DNA from: Amblyomma americanum
Taxonomy: Eukaryota; Arthropoda; Arachnida; Ixodida; Ixodidae
NCBI RefSeq assembly: GCF_052857255.1
Contig: NC_135500.1
Location: forward strand, 101,765,394 to 101,829,393
Length of the DNA: 64,000 nt
Direction: 5' to 3'
The translations under genes were made by a program, and so were the position numbers. Below the pieces are notes generated by a model. That model saw only the letters and a program-made list of their open reading frames with translations. It was not told the DNA's origin and did not search any database. This document shows positions 10,677 to 20,262 of the stretch, piece by piece; position 1 is the stretch's first letter; each line of letters begins with the position of its first letter.

Positions 10677-10991
10677 AAGCCCCGCCGCTGTGGATCAGTG
10701 GTTAGGGCGCTCGACTACTGATCCGGAGTTCCCGGGTTCGAACCCGACCGCGGCGGCTGCGTTTTTGTGGAGGAAAAACGCTAAGGCGCCCGTGTGCTGT
10801 GCGATGTCAGTGCACGGTAAAGATCCCCAGGCGGTCGAAATTATTCCGGAGCCCTCCACTACGGCACCTCTCTCTTCCTTTCTTCTTTCACTCTCTCCTT
10901 TATCCCTTCCCTTACGGCGCGGTTCAGGTGTCCAACGATATATGAGTCCGATACTGCGCCATTTCCTTTCCCCAAAAACCAATTATTATTA
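10677..10991 (+). mobile_element. tRNA-headed SINE, full length
   Basis: A complete long-type SINE with A-box (GGATCAGTGGTTAGGGC), B-box (GGGTTCGAACCC) and ATT tail. The flanking duplication is TTTGATTTTGAG at 10665-10676 and 10992-11003. A second SINE was inserted in the right duplication. Confidence 0.9.
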
Positions 10992-11005
10992 TTTGATTTT
11001 GAGGA

Positions 11006-11341
11006 ACCCGCCGCGGTTGCTCAGTGTTTAGGACGCTCGGCTACAGACCTGGAGTTGCCGGTTTCGAACCCGGCCTCGGCGCCTGCGTTTTTATGGAGGC
11101 AAAACAAAAAGGCGCCCGTGTGCTGTGCGATGTCAGTGCACGTTAAAGATCCCCAGGTGGTCGAAATTATTCCGGAGTCCTCCACTACAGCACCTCTTTC
11201 TTCCTTTATTCTTGAACTCCTTCCTTTATCCCTTTCTTTACGGCGCGGTTCAGGTGTCCACCGTTATATGAGACAGATACTGCGCCACTTTCTTTCCACC
11301 AAAATCAATTATTATTATTATTGTTATTGTTATTATTATTA
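11006..11341 (+). mobile_element. tRNA-headed SINE, full length, in tandem with the previous one
   Basis: A long-type SINE with head (GGTTGCTCAGTGTTTAGG) and a long ATT/GTT tail. It is flanked by TTGATTTTGAGGA (10993-11005) and TTGGTTTTGAGGA (11342-11354), one mismatch. The left duplication overlaps that of the SINE at 10677-10991, so this copy landed in the other's target site. The space 11355-11519 is GC-rich single-copy-looking sequence with a TGACGTCA near 11470. Confidence 0.85.
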
Positions 11342-11531
11342 TTGGTTTTGAGGAAAGGCGCGGCGCTGAGCAGCGGCGTAACACCTGTAGCTCGATGATA
11401 CTAGTGGTGCATGCACAGTAGTGACTAGGAAGCGAGAGGGAGAGAAATATCCGCGGCGAGTCGCACGTTGTGACGTCATGTGTTTCCTCGGAGCACCGCC
11501 ACGGCGAAATCGCGTTTCCTTCCAGTAAAAC

Positions 11532-12114
11532 TTACCCGCCGCAATGGCTCAGTGGTCAGGGCGTTCGACTACTGATCCGGAGTTCCCGGGTTCGAACCCG
11601 ACCGCGGCGGCTGCGTTTTTATGGAGGAAAAACGCTAAGGCGCCCATGTGCTGTGCGATGTCAGTGCACGTTAAAGATCCCCGGGTGGTCGAAATTATAC
11701 CGGAGACCTCCACTCCCGCTTTCGAACCCGACCGCGGCGGCTGCGTTTTTATGGAGGAAAAACGCTAAGCCGCCCGTGTGCTGTGCGATGTCAGTGCACG
11801 TTAAAGATCCCCAGGTGGTCGAAATTATTCCGGAGCCCTCCACTACGGCGCCCCTTTTTTCCTTTCTTCTTTCACTCCCTCCTTTATCCCTTCCCTTACG
11901 GTGCGGTTCAGGTGTCCAACGATATATATGAGACAGATATTGCGCATTTCCTATCCCCAAAAACCAATTAAAAAGAAGACCTCCACTATGGCACGTCTTC
12001 CCTTCTTCTTTCACTCCCTCCTTTACAACTTCCCTTACGGCGCGGTTCAGGTGTCCAACGATATGAGACATACTGCGCCATTTCTTTTCCTCAAAAATCC
12101 AATTATTATTATTA
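11532..12114 (+). mobile_element. Composite (three-part) SINE with one target duplication
   Basis: Three SINE pieces in one orientation: a 5' head plus half body (11532-11716), a body starting inside the B-box and running to a 3' end (11717-11970), and a second 3' half (11978-12114). The whole block, not the parts, is bounded by a perfect 12-bp duplication TTCCAGTAAAAC (11520-11531 and 12115-12126). It therefore either moved as one composite RNA or was rearranged internally after insertion. Confidence 0.8.
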
Positions 12115-12126
12115 TTCCAGTAAAAC

Positions 12127-12303
12127 GTTCGCGTTAAAAATTTAGACCCCCTGGGGATCATTAACGTGCACAGCCATCGCACAGCACACGGGCGCCTTTG
12201 TGCTTCGCCTCCATCGAAACGGTGCCACCCCGGTCGGGTTCGAACCCGGGCACTTCGGATCAGTAGCAGAGCGCCCTAACCACTGAGCCATCGCGGCGGG
12301 TTT
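12127..12303 (-). mobile_element. SINE, 3'-truncated
   Basis: Minus-strand SINE with tRNA-like head at 12303 downward (GATGGCTCAGTGGTTAGGGC, GGGTTCGAACCCGACC) and the GTGCTGTGCGATGGCTGTGC block. The 3' half is missing, cut off next to the composite SINE. Confidence 0.8.
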
Positions 12304-12344
12304 AGTTCGGGTCTATGGAGTTCTTCGTTCCAAAGTTACTAACG

Positions 12345-12700
12345 CTGAGGAACGCCGTAGTGGAAGGCTTCGGTAATTTCGGCATTCTAGGGTTCTTTAA
12401 CGTAACCTGCGCACTTTTTGTTATTGTGTAAATAGTTTGTGAATATTATCTCTCCCCCTATCTGCTTTTAGTGTCCCCTCACATCTTTCATTTTAATTCT
12501 CTATTCTGCCTGCTATCCTTTATTTCCGCGCCCCAGCTGAGGTGCATCAGTATCGATGGCAAAGGCCGGGATCAGCAAAACTTTTTTCCTTCCTTTTTTA
12601 TTTTTATTTCAATAAAACAACTTACTATAACTACTACTACTTTAACCTGAACTGACATAGCACAGGGGTTGTGGGTTTGAATTTTGAAGACCGGCAGACG
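12345..12700 (-). mobile_element. Degenerate short-type SINE split by a LINE tail
   Basis: The minus-strand body of the shorter SINE type is recognisable at 12345-12411 (ACGCCGTAGTGGAAGGC, GGGTTCTTTAACG in plus reading) and again at 12647-12700 (TTTAACCTGAACTGACATAG). The two parts are separated by the LINE-A tail at 12412-12646. The repeated TTTAAC..CCTG at the two joints is a plausible target duplication. Confidence 0.55.
12412..12646 (+). mobile_element. LINE-A 3' UTR fragment
   Basis: Matches the LINE-A 3' end seen at 35370-35590: TTATTGTGTAAATAGTTTG, then CCTTTATTTCCGCGCCCCAG, then GGTGCATCAGTATCGATGGC, then AATAAA and a CTA-rich tail. No coding part is present. It is a 5'-truncated insertion in a SINE. 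Confidence 0.75.
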
Positions 12701-12761
12701 AAACCTTTGAAGACGTCAACTGGTACTAACGCAGAGCGCGGTGATAAACGTTTTGATAAAC

Positions 12762-13620
12762 GTTTTACGGCGCCGACACCACCGGCGTTCATCGCCATAT
12801 TCAATCGCAGGCTCGCGGTCCGCCCCTGCCGTCCCTAGCCGCTCCATTGTGCCAAGTGCGCCAGCCTGGGGCATGCCACTGAGGTGTGTCGTGCTCCTGC
12901 CCGATGCACCCGCTGTGGCGGGCCGCACGACCCTGGTACCTGCACGAGTAATCCCCGCTGCATTAACTGCCGGGGATGACACGCAGTCATTGACCCAGCG
13001 TGCCCGCACTGGCAGCGAGAGCGTCACGTGGCCACTTTAATGGCCACATCCATGGCACCGATGTCCAGGCGGGTTGTCCGAGCCCTCGTCCTGGCTGAAA
13101 CAGTGGCCCCAGCCCAACATCAGCAGACGCCGCGAGCGCTTTCTTATGCGCAGGGCGTCAGGGGAACACCCTAGAAGCAGCAGCTGCCACCGAAGCAACG
13201 GCAGCGCCAACAGCGGCAGCGGCGATCCTGCTGCCCGGCGTCTCGTACAGCGCGGCCCGAGCCTGCGGCCGCTTCTCATGGCCAGCCCTTTGACGAACGG
13301 GACGCGGAAATCGCGCGCCAAAAGCTGGCTTTGCCCGCCCTCAGCGCACTTTTCCCGGAGGGCACCGATGGACACCGGGCTTGCTTAGAAGCAGCGGGTT
13401 GCTCCCGCACAGATAAGCCAGCATGAGGACTAGCCACCGGACTCCCTCCCGCATACTATTCATCCTGCATTGGAACGTGCGCTCACTTGCGGCGCGGTAC
13501 GCCGAAATGCGAGATCGCATCGCACAGGTTTCACCAAAAGTTATCGCGCTGCTGGAGACGTACGTACGTACGTTCACCTGACGGGGAGCCCTAGATGCGG
13601 CTACCTGGCTACATTGGCTA
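12762..13620 (+). pseudogene. LINE-A copy 1: end of ORF1 and start of ORF2
   Basis: A 5'-truncated start of a two-ORF I-group LINE. The ORF1 end carries Gag-like CCHC knuckles (CAKCASLGHATEVC near 12855, CTRCGGPHDPGTC near 12905, CINCRG near 12958) and finishes near 13415. ORF2 starts at ATG 13423 with the endonuclease N-terminus (HWNVRSLAARYAEMRDRIAQ, then ALLETYV). In-frame stops occur (for example near 12837 and 13578). It stops at ...CTACATTGGCTA at 13620, and the same protein continues at 28318. Homologous to 40560-41450 on the minus strand. Confidence 0.8.
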
Positions 13621-13648
13621 CCCAGTCAAAACGCACTACAGGATTCTA
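13621..13648 (+). repeat. Left terminal inverted repeat of the 14.7-kb element
   Basis: About 28 bases beginning CCCAGTCAAAACGCACTACA. They pair with the reverse complement of 28290-28317 with about five mismatches. Preceded by TA at 13619-13620. Confidence 0.6.
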
Positions 13649-13697
13649 AGACAGAAAATTTCTGTTGTCTGTAGTATTGTCGTATTTTGGGCATGCC

Positions 13698-13922
13698 TTG
13701 TGTAGTCTGTCTTGTCTTCTGTAGTCTGTCTTATCTTTTGTAGTCCTGTCTTCTGTGGTCTGTCTTGTCTTTTATAGTCTGTCTTCTGTAGTTTGTCCTC
13801 TCTTTTGTAGTCTGTCTTGACTTCTGTAGTCTGTCTTGTCCTCTGTAGTCTGTCTTGTCTTCTGTAGTCTGTCTTGTCTTCTGTAGTTTCCCTTGTCTTC
13901 TGTAGTGTGTCTTGTGTAGTGC
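13698..13922. repeat. Left subterminal array, about 20-bp unit
   Basis: About 11 degenerate tandem units of roughly TCTGTAGTCTGTCTTGTCTT. It starts some 75 bases inside the left terminal inverted repeat. Open minus-strand frames across it (TEDKTDY, RRQDRLQK and similar) are products of the repeat, not genes. Confidence 0.85.
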
Positions 13923-13950
13923 TCGTACACTGTGTAACAGTCGTTACTGT

Positions 13951-14078
13951 CACCTGTCAATTAAAACAGGATTTGTGTTCTGGAGTAGGCTATGCACAAA
14001 ACTGCACAGCTTGTTAATGGTTGCCTGTCAATTAACACAAGCTTTGTGCATTCCAGAGTAATTCGTGCACGAAGCCAC
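13951..14078. repeat. Imperfect tandem duplication, about 72-bp period
   Basis: Two related segments begin CACCTGTCAATTAAAACAGG (13951) and TTGCCTGTCAATTAACACAA (14021). Each is followed by a TTTGTG..TTC..GAGTA block. It lies between the left array and the terminal exon-like block. Confidence 0.5.
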
Positions 14079-14105
14079 TAGAATTGAAATGAAAATGATC
14101 AATAT

Positions 14106-14223
14106 TTATTTACTGTTTCGTGCTTTTTTTTCGAGCTTGCTGATGCATGCTGTCCAGCGTTGTCCTGGCCGCAGGTTACTAGGTACATCGCCCATGAGCC
14201 AAGAAAACTGGTTTTTGTCTTGG
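14106..14223 (-). CDS. Exon-like block E (3'-terminal exon) of unassigned gene
   Basis: On the minus strand a strong acceptor (TTTTTTGTTTTTTTCAG) precedes 14223. Two frames are open. One ends at TAA 14106-14108 and reads QFSWLMGDVPSNLRPGQRW, then ISKLEKKARNSK. The other, whose phase fits exon D, reads KTKTSFLGSWAMYLVTCGQ and ends at a TGA just beyond. AATAAA overlaps the end (14105-14110 in reverse complement), as expected for a last exon. Family unknown. Confidence 0.35.
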
Positions 14224-14304
14224 CTGAAAAAAACAAAAAATAGAGATCACCGCTGCTACCTTCGCAAAAAAAATGTGAAAGCGTTGATGCTTCTCGACAC
14301 TGGT

Positions 14305-14690
14305 CGCCTTTCAAATTTGGCGCCATGGTTGTTTTCTCGTTGACTTGATTGGTTATCAATTAACTCTTATTTTACCCTCATTTCATCCCAGCAACGATTT
14401 CGAGTTTTCAAATTTTCCTCCACGGATCGTTCCTGCCCACTCACTGAACACCCGCCCAGTCTAATCACGCGTTCATTGAATTTCGCTTCTCAATAATTAC
14501 CTAATTGCCTCTAATTTATCATTCTTTTTCCTATCTCCTGGATAAGTAGAGGACACTTATCACTGGTCACGTGATTGCTCATTTCGAGTTTTCAAACTTG
14601 ACGCCAAACTTTGGCTTTGTCCATACTTCCAGTTTTTCAAACTTGGCACTACGCTGTAGCTCCACCTACTTTCAGCGTTTTCAAATTTCG
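14305..14690. repeat. Scattered TTTTCAAAYTTGGCGC-like motif
   Basis: Five related motifs in the same orientation: TTTCAAATTTGGCGCC (about 14309), TTTTCAAATTTTCC (14406), TTTTCAAACTTGACGCC (14590), TTTTTCAAACTTGGC (14632) and TTTTCAAATTTCGCGGC (14679). Spacing is irregular, 40-180 bases. Probably remnants of a decayed repeat; no gene is seen in 14360-14950. Confidence 0.4.
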
Positions 14691-14954
14691 CGGCACTTTT
14701 TCTCTGGCCCAGCCACTTTTTGGACATTTTTGGCTGTAAATAATTATCCGATTATGAAATTTTCTTTTCGAACAGCATCCTCACATCATCCTCTGCCAAT
14801 TACACAACCAATCGTATGACGCTATCTCTTCTGAGTTGCCCACAACTGCTGCGGACACGATCCCCGGCAACATAGCCTAGTAAACTTCTCACTTTATTCA
14901 AAATGTTGTAATACTGAACAAGGCTTATGACTGGCCGAGTTGGTACTGACTCAC

Positions 14955-16566
14955 CTTAAAACCAGCCAGAACACACAAGACATGAGCTCAAGAGGCGGGA
15001 CTAACAAAATTTAATTGAAGATTTTGATTATTTGATATGTAAGGGTTTAACGTCCCAAAGCGACTCGGGCTATGAGGGACGCCGTAGTGGAGGGCTCCAG
15101 AAATTTCGACCACCTGGGGTTCATTAGCGTGCACTGACAACGCACAGTACACGGGCCTCTAAAATTTCGCCTCCATTGAAATTTGACTGGTGCGGCCAGG
15201 ATCGAACCTGCGTCTTTTGGGACAGCAGCCGAGCGCCATAACCACTGAGCCACTGCGGCGGCATAATTGAAGGAAAGCCGCAAAAGGAGACTCGCGAAGA
15301 GATACAAGCGCACAATAACCCAAAGCAGTGAAAGGGCGAAGTGCAATCAAAGGTCACTGGCATACTAATGAATCATCTAAAAAAGCAAATTCCTTACGGT
15401 GAAGGTTCTCCGATGGCTTAGCCACACGTGTCCTTAGCCTTACCGATGTAGTAAGCCTCAACTATCTACCGAAAGATGTATCCCTTCCATAAACCACTGA
15501 TGTGTCGTGGAAATTAGGCGTGCAAAGAGACATGTCATCCTCAGATTTGCATTCACAAGATTGAGCATACAGTGCCAGATTAGAATTTGTCTTCCCCCTA
15601 TAGAGTGAAAGTGCTCAGTCAAGTGCAAATTCAAATATCTGCCTGCCCATATTAGTTGCAGCCATAAGGCAGTGGAACGCAATAAACTCCATTACTTTTG
15701 CAAGTGGTGAACATTTTTTTGTGACACTGTCCATTGTGGACAAGTACCCAGTTTTATCAAGCCTTTTTAATGGCGGTGCAAAGGCCTCCTGTCTTGCACT
15801 TCGCTGTTAAGACAAGAGCAGCATTACGCTTTCCCGCGACTTTCTTGAGACTGTGAAATACTGTGGAGGTAAGGTGTATCAGCATCATCGGAGTATGTGC
15901 TCCTTACCCTCGAGCGAGTGAAAACATACTATGACAGGTTGTTGAGATGGGCAAGTGGGAACCCAGCTGCTTGGAAACCTGCTACAAGAATGCGTCCTCA
16001 GCAGTGATGGCATGACTTATCTAAAGCTGATGTCATGCACACGATTGCACACCCATCAAGTGTTTCCATCTTTACTGACCTGAACCAGCGACAAATACAC
16101 CTCTTCACTATCCTTCCCCAACAACGAGTGGTCCGACTCGTAGCTAAAAAGAGCCTTCCCCGATCTTTAGCTGTAGCCCCGACAAACATATTCGTCCATG
16201 AAGCGCAAGTCTGCATCAAGAAACTGCTAACGGTTCTGCTTAGACAATTCTGATGTAAAAGACAGGCCTTGACCGCATGCCTTAAAGACTCCTAAAACAT
16301 CTTGTGCCAACTTATCTGAGCCTTCTATGTCCAGAAAAATTACATTCATGAACATAACGAAATGCTACTATGCCAAGGTCTTCCAAACAGGGCTTTAATG
16401 CCTTATTGAATTTAGACAAAAAAATGTTGCTGAGCAAAGGTATGACCTGCGTGTAAATACCGCCCTGCCAACTGACAAATGCGGATTTGCAGTAAAAGGA
16501 CAACAGCCCCAAGAAGCCAGCAACCAAAATCACGCAATCATCTGTAAAATCATGCTCATCGTTCAC
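14955..16566 (-). mobile_element. Degenerate Penelope-like element, minus copy
   Basis: Minus-strand remnant of a Penelope-like retroelement. RT blocks are seen at 16312-16566: FYCKSAFVSWQGGIYTQ, PLLSNIFLSKFN and IVAFRYVHECNF (catalytic YVDD changed). The GIY-YIG nuclease block lies near 15610-15670 (GRQIFEFAL in plus-equivalent of YIGQT..YLNVRL). The 3' UTR (15272-15600) aligns with 17590-17930 of the plus copy. A SINE at 15021-15263 splits the 3' end, whose tail continues to about 14955. Heavily frameshifted. Confidence 0.75.
15021..15263 (-). mobile_element. tRNA-headed SINE (short type)
   Basis: About 243 bases on the minus strand with A-box (CAGTGGCTCAGTGGTTATGG), B-box (GGTTCGATCCTGG) and the end GAGTCGCTTTGGGACGTTAA. 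The target duplication TAATTGAAG is at 15012-15020 and 15264-15272. This shorter ending differs from the long type at 8902-12114. Both resemble Ruka-like tick SINEs. Confidence 0.9.
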
Positions 16567-16689
16567 CCTGATGCAGTTTGCACATACCTCAGAGGTCTAT
16601 CATGTCACAATGAATAGTGCAGGCCCACCATCTCGATGCTCACTACAGAGAACCTGCCAAGGTTGCTGTCCACAAGAAACTAGAACTCC

Positions 16690-17990
16690 ACAGAACTCCA
16701 CTTTTGTAAGTTGGCAAGGCGGTATTTACATCAGAAATCAGGCATATGCAGAGGGTCCCAGGTTGCACTGTTCCTCCGCGACATTCTTCTGTCCAGAGTC
16801 GATACCGCATCAAAGCCCTGTTTGGAAGTCCTCGGCATAGTAGCATTTCGTTATGTTGATAGCTACCTAATTTTTTTGCACAAGGAGGGCTCAGATAAGT
16901 TGGCACAAGACGTTTTAGAAATTTTTAGGCATGTGGTCAAAGCCTATCTTTTAGGTCTGGATTTCACTAAGCATAACCGTTTGTACCTTCTTACTTAGAC
17001 CTGCGCTTTGCGGACGACCACATATGTTGGCGCCAAAGCCCAAGATCAGGAAGCCTCTTAGATACGAGTTGAACCACTCGACGCTGGTGAAGGACAGGTT
17101 GGCAATCACATGCATCACGACTGCTTTATGGAAGTCATGCCATCACAGTGTTCAGAATGCATTCTCGGAGCAGGTTTCCAAGCCAATGGCACCTGGGTTC
17201 CCACTTGCCCATCTTGTGCACCTGTCAGAGTGTGTTTTTACTCACTCGAGGGAACGGAACACCGTTCACATGATGCTGACGTAGTTGAGCAGCACAAAAA
17301 GACGGCCTCTATACCTTACCTCCACGCCATTTCGCACCATCCCAAGAAAGTTGCACCAAAGTATGATGTTGCTGTTGTCTTGACCGCTAAAAGTAAGATA
17401 GAGGCCCTTTGCTTCTTCGTTCAAACTAGGCTTGATACAACTACGGGTAATCGTCCGCTATGCACAGTGGCAGATAAAAAATGTTCACCACTTGCAAAGG
17501 TAAACCGGTTTTTTGCATTCCACTGCCTCGTAGCTGAAACTACTACGGGCAGACAAGCAGATATTTGAATGTGCGCCTGGCTGAGAGCACTTTCACTGTA
17601 TAGAGAGGAAGGCGAATTTTCACCTTACACTGCACGTTCAATCTCGTGAATGCAATCGGAGGACGACCTTTCTCTTTGCACGCCTGATTTCTGCGGCACA
17701 TCAGTGGTTTAGGGAAGTGATAAATCTGTCCTGATATAGTTGAGGCTTACATCAGTAAGGCTAAAAACAAGTGCCTGGCTAAACCGTCGGTGAACCTTCA
17801 CTGTAAGGAATTAGTTTTTTAGATGGTTTACTAGTACGTCAGTGCCTTTCGGTTATTTTTTGCCCTCTCACTGCTTTGGGGTCTTGCGTGCTTGAATCTC
17901 TTTGCAGGTCTTCTTTTGCCACTTTCCTTCAATAAAATTTCAGTTGTTAGACCAGCCTCATCTTGTGCTCATCTCTTCTTCTGTTTTGTG
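16690..17990 (+). mobile_element. Degenerate Penelope-like element, plus copy
   Basis: Faces away from the minus copy (5' ends about 120 bases apart). Visible RT blocks are STFVSWQGGIYI near 16700, SRVDTASKPCLE near 16795 and VAFRYVDSYLIFL near 16840 (YVDD changed to YVDS). The PLE linker follows near 17300-17420 (ASIPYLHAISHHPKKVAPKY). The GIY-YIG block near 17535-17575 reads YYGQTSRYLNVRL across a frameshift. The 3' UTR has AATAAA near 17930 and ends near 17990. Not functional. Confidence 0.75.
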
Positions 17991-18639
17991 TCTTCCGGCT
18001 GGTTTTACGATGTAATACTGAATGCCGAAAGAAAGCCATTTTAGAGTCAAGTGCACTTATAATGGCCACAGCTATAATGAATGTTCATTTATTACAAAAA
18101 ATAGTGCTTACTTCATTATTTTATGCATGAAGTATATGACACTGCATCAAAACAAAAAAAGGACTAAGCCTCTAACCCTCATGGCCAAACTGCAGTTACA
18201 GCAAACAAAAGGACACCATAAACCTGCCCCACATGCAAAAGCTTGCACTACAGGCCAATGCAGAAATAAGATCAGATTACTTCCCAAACTGCATGACACT
18301 GCCACGCAAAGTAAAGATTGTGACAGGCAATAAAGGAGCAACAAAAAAGCAAACTGTAGGTAGCAGCCAATCTCATGCAGACAACCTACAAGGTCAGGCC
18401 AACATAGACGTGGAAGAAATTTGAAAAAAAAAGCCACAACAAGCACATAATAATTTTTAAGGTTTTCACAGCCCTTTAAATGGCAAATATTTTCCTGAAA
18501 AAACATTACACAAGCGGCAATTTTTTTTCGGCAATCAGTTTTTTTCGTGTACTTCATATTCTCGAAGCATGGGCGGGCATAGAGTAGTCAGATTAGTGCA
18601 TGCGTTCCTAAGCAATGCCATGCCAAAAACTGTACTTAC
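17991..18639. other. Stretch without supported gene
   Basis: Contains overlapping open frames on both strands (for example 18022-18333 plus, 18147-18557 minus) with no recognisable motif. A plus-strand frame ending near 18424 has acceptable composition but no family. Nothing is called. Confidence 0.4.
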
Positions 18640-18769
18640 AGAGAAAGCTTGCCTTCCTGAGTGAATACCACTGGCCATCCACTAATTTCCCAGCCTGCTT
18701 CAGGTCCCTGGCAAAAATCACACGCAACTTGGTGGCTTGCACAACTTCCATGCAACTCTTGGTCTTTAG
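18640..18769 (-). CDS. Exon-like block D of unassigned gene
   Basis: 130 bases on the minus strand between a strong acceptor (TTTTTTTCCAG, ending at 18770) and a consensus donor (GTAAGTAC at 18639 downward). The preferred frame is LKTKSCMEVVQATKLRVIFA, then RDLKQAGKLVDGQWYSLRKA, then SFL. The pattern of a hydrophobic strand followed by AxxL-xxGxWYxLR resembles part of an OB-fold, but that is only a guess. A second frame is also open. The exit phase (1) fits one frame of block E. The Penelope-like element at 18810 lies in the adjacent intron in opposite orientation. Confidence 0.45.
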
Positions 18770-18809
18770 CTGGAAAAAAATTGAGGGATCAGTGAGATCA
18801 GTGAGATAA

Positions 18810-20117
18810 GGAGCGTCTGCATTTAGTATTGATGTTAAGGACCTCTTCTACTCGCTGCCACATGACACACTGATGAAATTTGTTAGTGATTGCATTACCG
18901 AGGATAATGATGAACAATGCTTTGTCAATGCCTGTGGTATTTCCGTTCCTTCGTTTTTAGAAGTGCTGTCGTTTTATCTGGCTTCTACTTTTGTTGACTG
19001 GAATGGGCATTTGTTTATTCAAAAGACAGGTGTTTGTACCGGATCCAAAGTAGCGCCCGTCCTCAGTGATATCTTCCTGTCTCGAGTTGACTCTTATATT
19101 GAAAAGAATCGGAGTGGCCTTGCAAAAAAGATTTTCAGGTATGTCGATGATTATCTGGTGTTTGTTGACCGACATGAATTTACAAGGAGGGCGGTGGACA
19201 TTATTAAGATTTTTAAAGAATATGGGCGTGGATTACAGTTCACCTTTGAAACTCCTACAAACGATTGCCTGCAGTTCCTTGACACAAAACTTCATTTCGT
19301 GCAGGATCATGTGTGCTGGAGGTATTCTCCGAGGTCTGATAAACCACTCCTAAATTATCAATCAAATCACTCAAAAATTGTGAAGTGCGGCATTGCTGTC
19401 TCCTGCCTAGGATCGTCTTTGCTCAAGTCGTGCCCTCACGAAATGAAGGAAAGTTTCTGCGAGCAAGTGAACAGACTAAGATTGGCTGGACTTCCAGAGG
19501 ACGTGCTGTTTCTAGCTTCTAGCAAGGTGCTGAAAAAAGTAAAAGAGTTCAATAGGTCACTTTTGAAGAGTTCTGAGGAGAAAAAGAAAAATATTGCAGT
19601 CATACCTTATGTTCATCGGTTTTCTCATCAACTAAAAAACGTGGGTAACAGATATGGTGTTAATGTTCTCTTCTCTGCCCCTCAGAAAGTTTGTAGTGTT
19701 TGTGCGAAGGTTGCTGCGCGCTCTAGCAGCGGTGTATGTGATAAACGAAAGTGGTGCTGCACTGTGAATCACAAGAACCACTATGTCAGATGTTCAAAAG
19801 GAGTGGTGCATCACATTCCCTTTTCTTGTGGCCGGACCTATATCGGTCAAACGGGCCACTGCCTTAATGTGCGCTTGCAAGAGCATTTTTTGTCATTGAA
19901 TAAGTCGCCTTTATCTAATCTCGCTAAGCACTGTTCAAAATGCAGCGGCTGCAAGCCTTTGCTTGACCAAACTAAAATCTTGTTCCGACAGCCTAATCAG
20001 CTAACCAGAGAGATTTCAGAGGCCTATCACATCCGTAAGAATCAGCACACGTGTGTTGCCGACCCTATGGTGGTTTTGCATGAAAGAGAGTTTTGTTATC
20101 TTGACGCACCTGTATGA
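18810..20117 (+). CDS. Penelope-like RT with GIY-YIG endonuclease (partial)
   Basis: Open from 18810 (no stop until 20115-20117), 435 codons; the first Met is at 18873. Without its 5' part it starts at RT motif A (SIDVKDLFYSLPHD). Then follow FVDWNGHLFIQKTGVCTGSK (18990-19050, the PLE-specific B region), the catalytic FRYVDDYLVF near 19136, and LQFLDTKLHFV near 19270. After a linker come Cys pairs (CSVC, CDKRKWCC) near 19695-19755 and a GIY-YIG nuclease: RTYIGQTGHCLNVRLQEHF near 19835, with a catalytic-type Glu in REISEAYHIR near 20010. PLEs use the RT and nuclease for target-primed insertion. All visible active-site motifs are intact, which suggests a young copy. Confidence 0.9.
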   Translation, partial: GASAFSIDVKDLFYSLPHDTLMKFVSDCITEDNDEQCFVNACGISVPSFLEVLSFYLASTFVDWNGHLFIQKTGVCTGSKVAPVLSDIFLSRVDSYIEKNRSGLAKKIFRYVDDYLVFVDRHEFTRRAVDIIKIFKEYGRGLQFTFETPTNDCLQFLDTKLHFVQDHVCWRYSPRSDKPLLNYQSNHSKIVKCGIAVSCLGSSLLKSCPHEMKESFCEQVNRLRLAGLPEDVLFLASSKVLKKVKEFNRSLLKSSEEKKKNIAVIPYVHRFSHQLKNVGNRYGVNVLFSAPQKVCSVCAKVAARSSSGVCDKRKWCCTVNHKNHYVRCSKGVVHHIPFSCGRTYIGQTGHCLNVRLQEHFLSLNKSPLSNLAKHCSKCSGCKPLLDQTKILFRQPNQLTREISEAYHIRKNQHTCVADPMVVLHEREFCYLDAPV

Positions 20118-20262
20118 GCACTTTTCCTGTCATGCCTGCGCGATGGCTTTTGTTTTGTTCGTGATTGTTCTTCCTTTTGTGTGTTTCTCGAATAAATGCG
20201 CAGTTGCGAGTAAGCGCTTGTGTTGTTTGGTCTCCCTTGTCTGTTGTCCTAAGTGCGCTTTA
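18810..20262 (+). mobile_element. Penelope-like element, 5'-truncated, open reading frame kept
   Basis: The best preserved of three Penelope-like copies. The coding part begins inside the RT palm and runs to 20117. A 3' UTR follows with AATAAA near 20190 and the segment GCGCAGTTGCGAGTAAGCGC to about 20262. It lies in a presumptive intron between exon-like blocks C and D, antisense to them. Confidence 0.85.

Noticed and set aside
8902..12303. Many short proteins ending in similar GSGVQRYM-type peptides
   Set aside because: They are translations of repeated SINE bodies.
13636..13960. Minus-strand frames with repeated TEDKTDY-type peptides
   Set aside because: Product of the 20-bp tandem array.
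18147..18557. 136-codon minus-strand hydrophobic frame as a membrane protein
   Set aside because: Leu/Cys/Phe-rich because of T-rich composition; start context poor, no family, and plus-strand frames overlap it.
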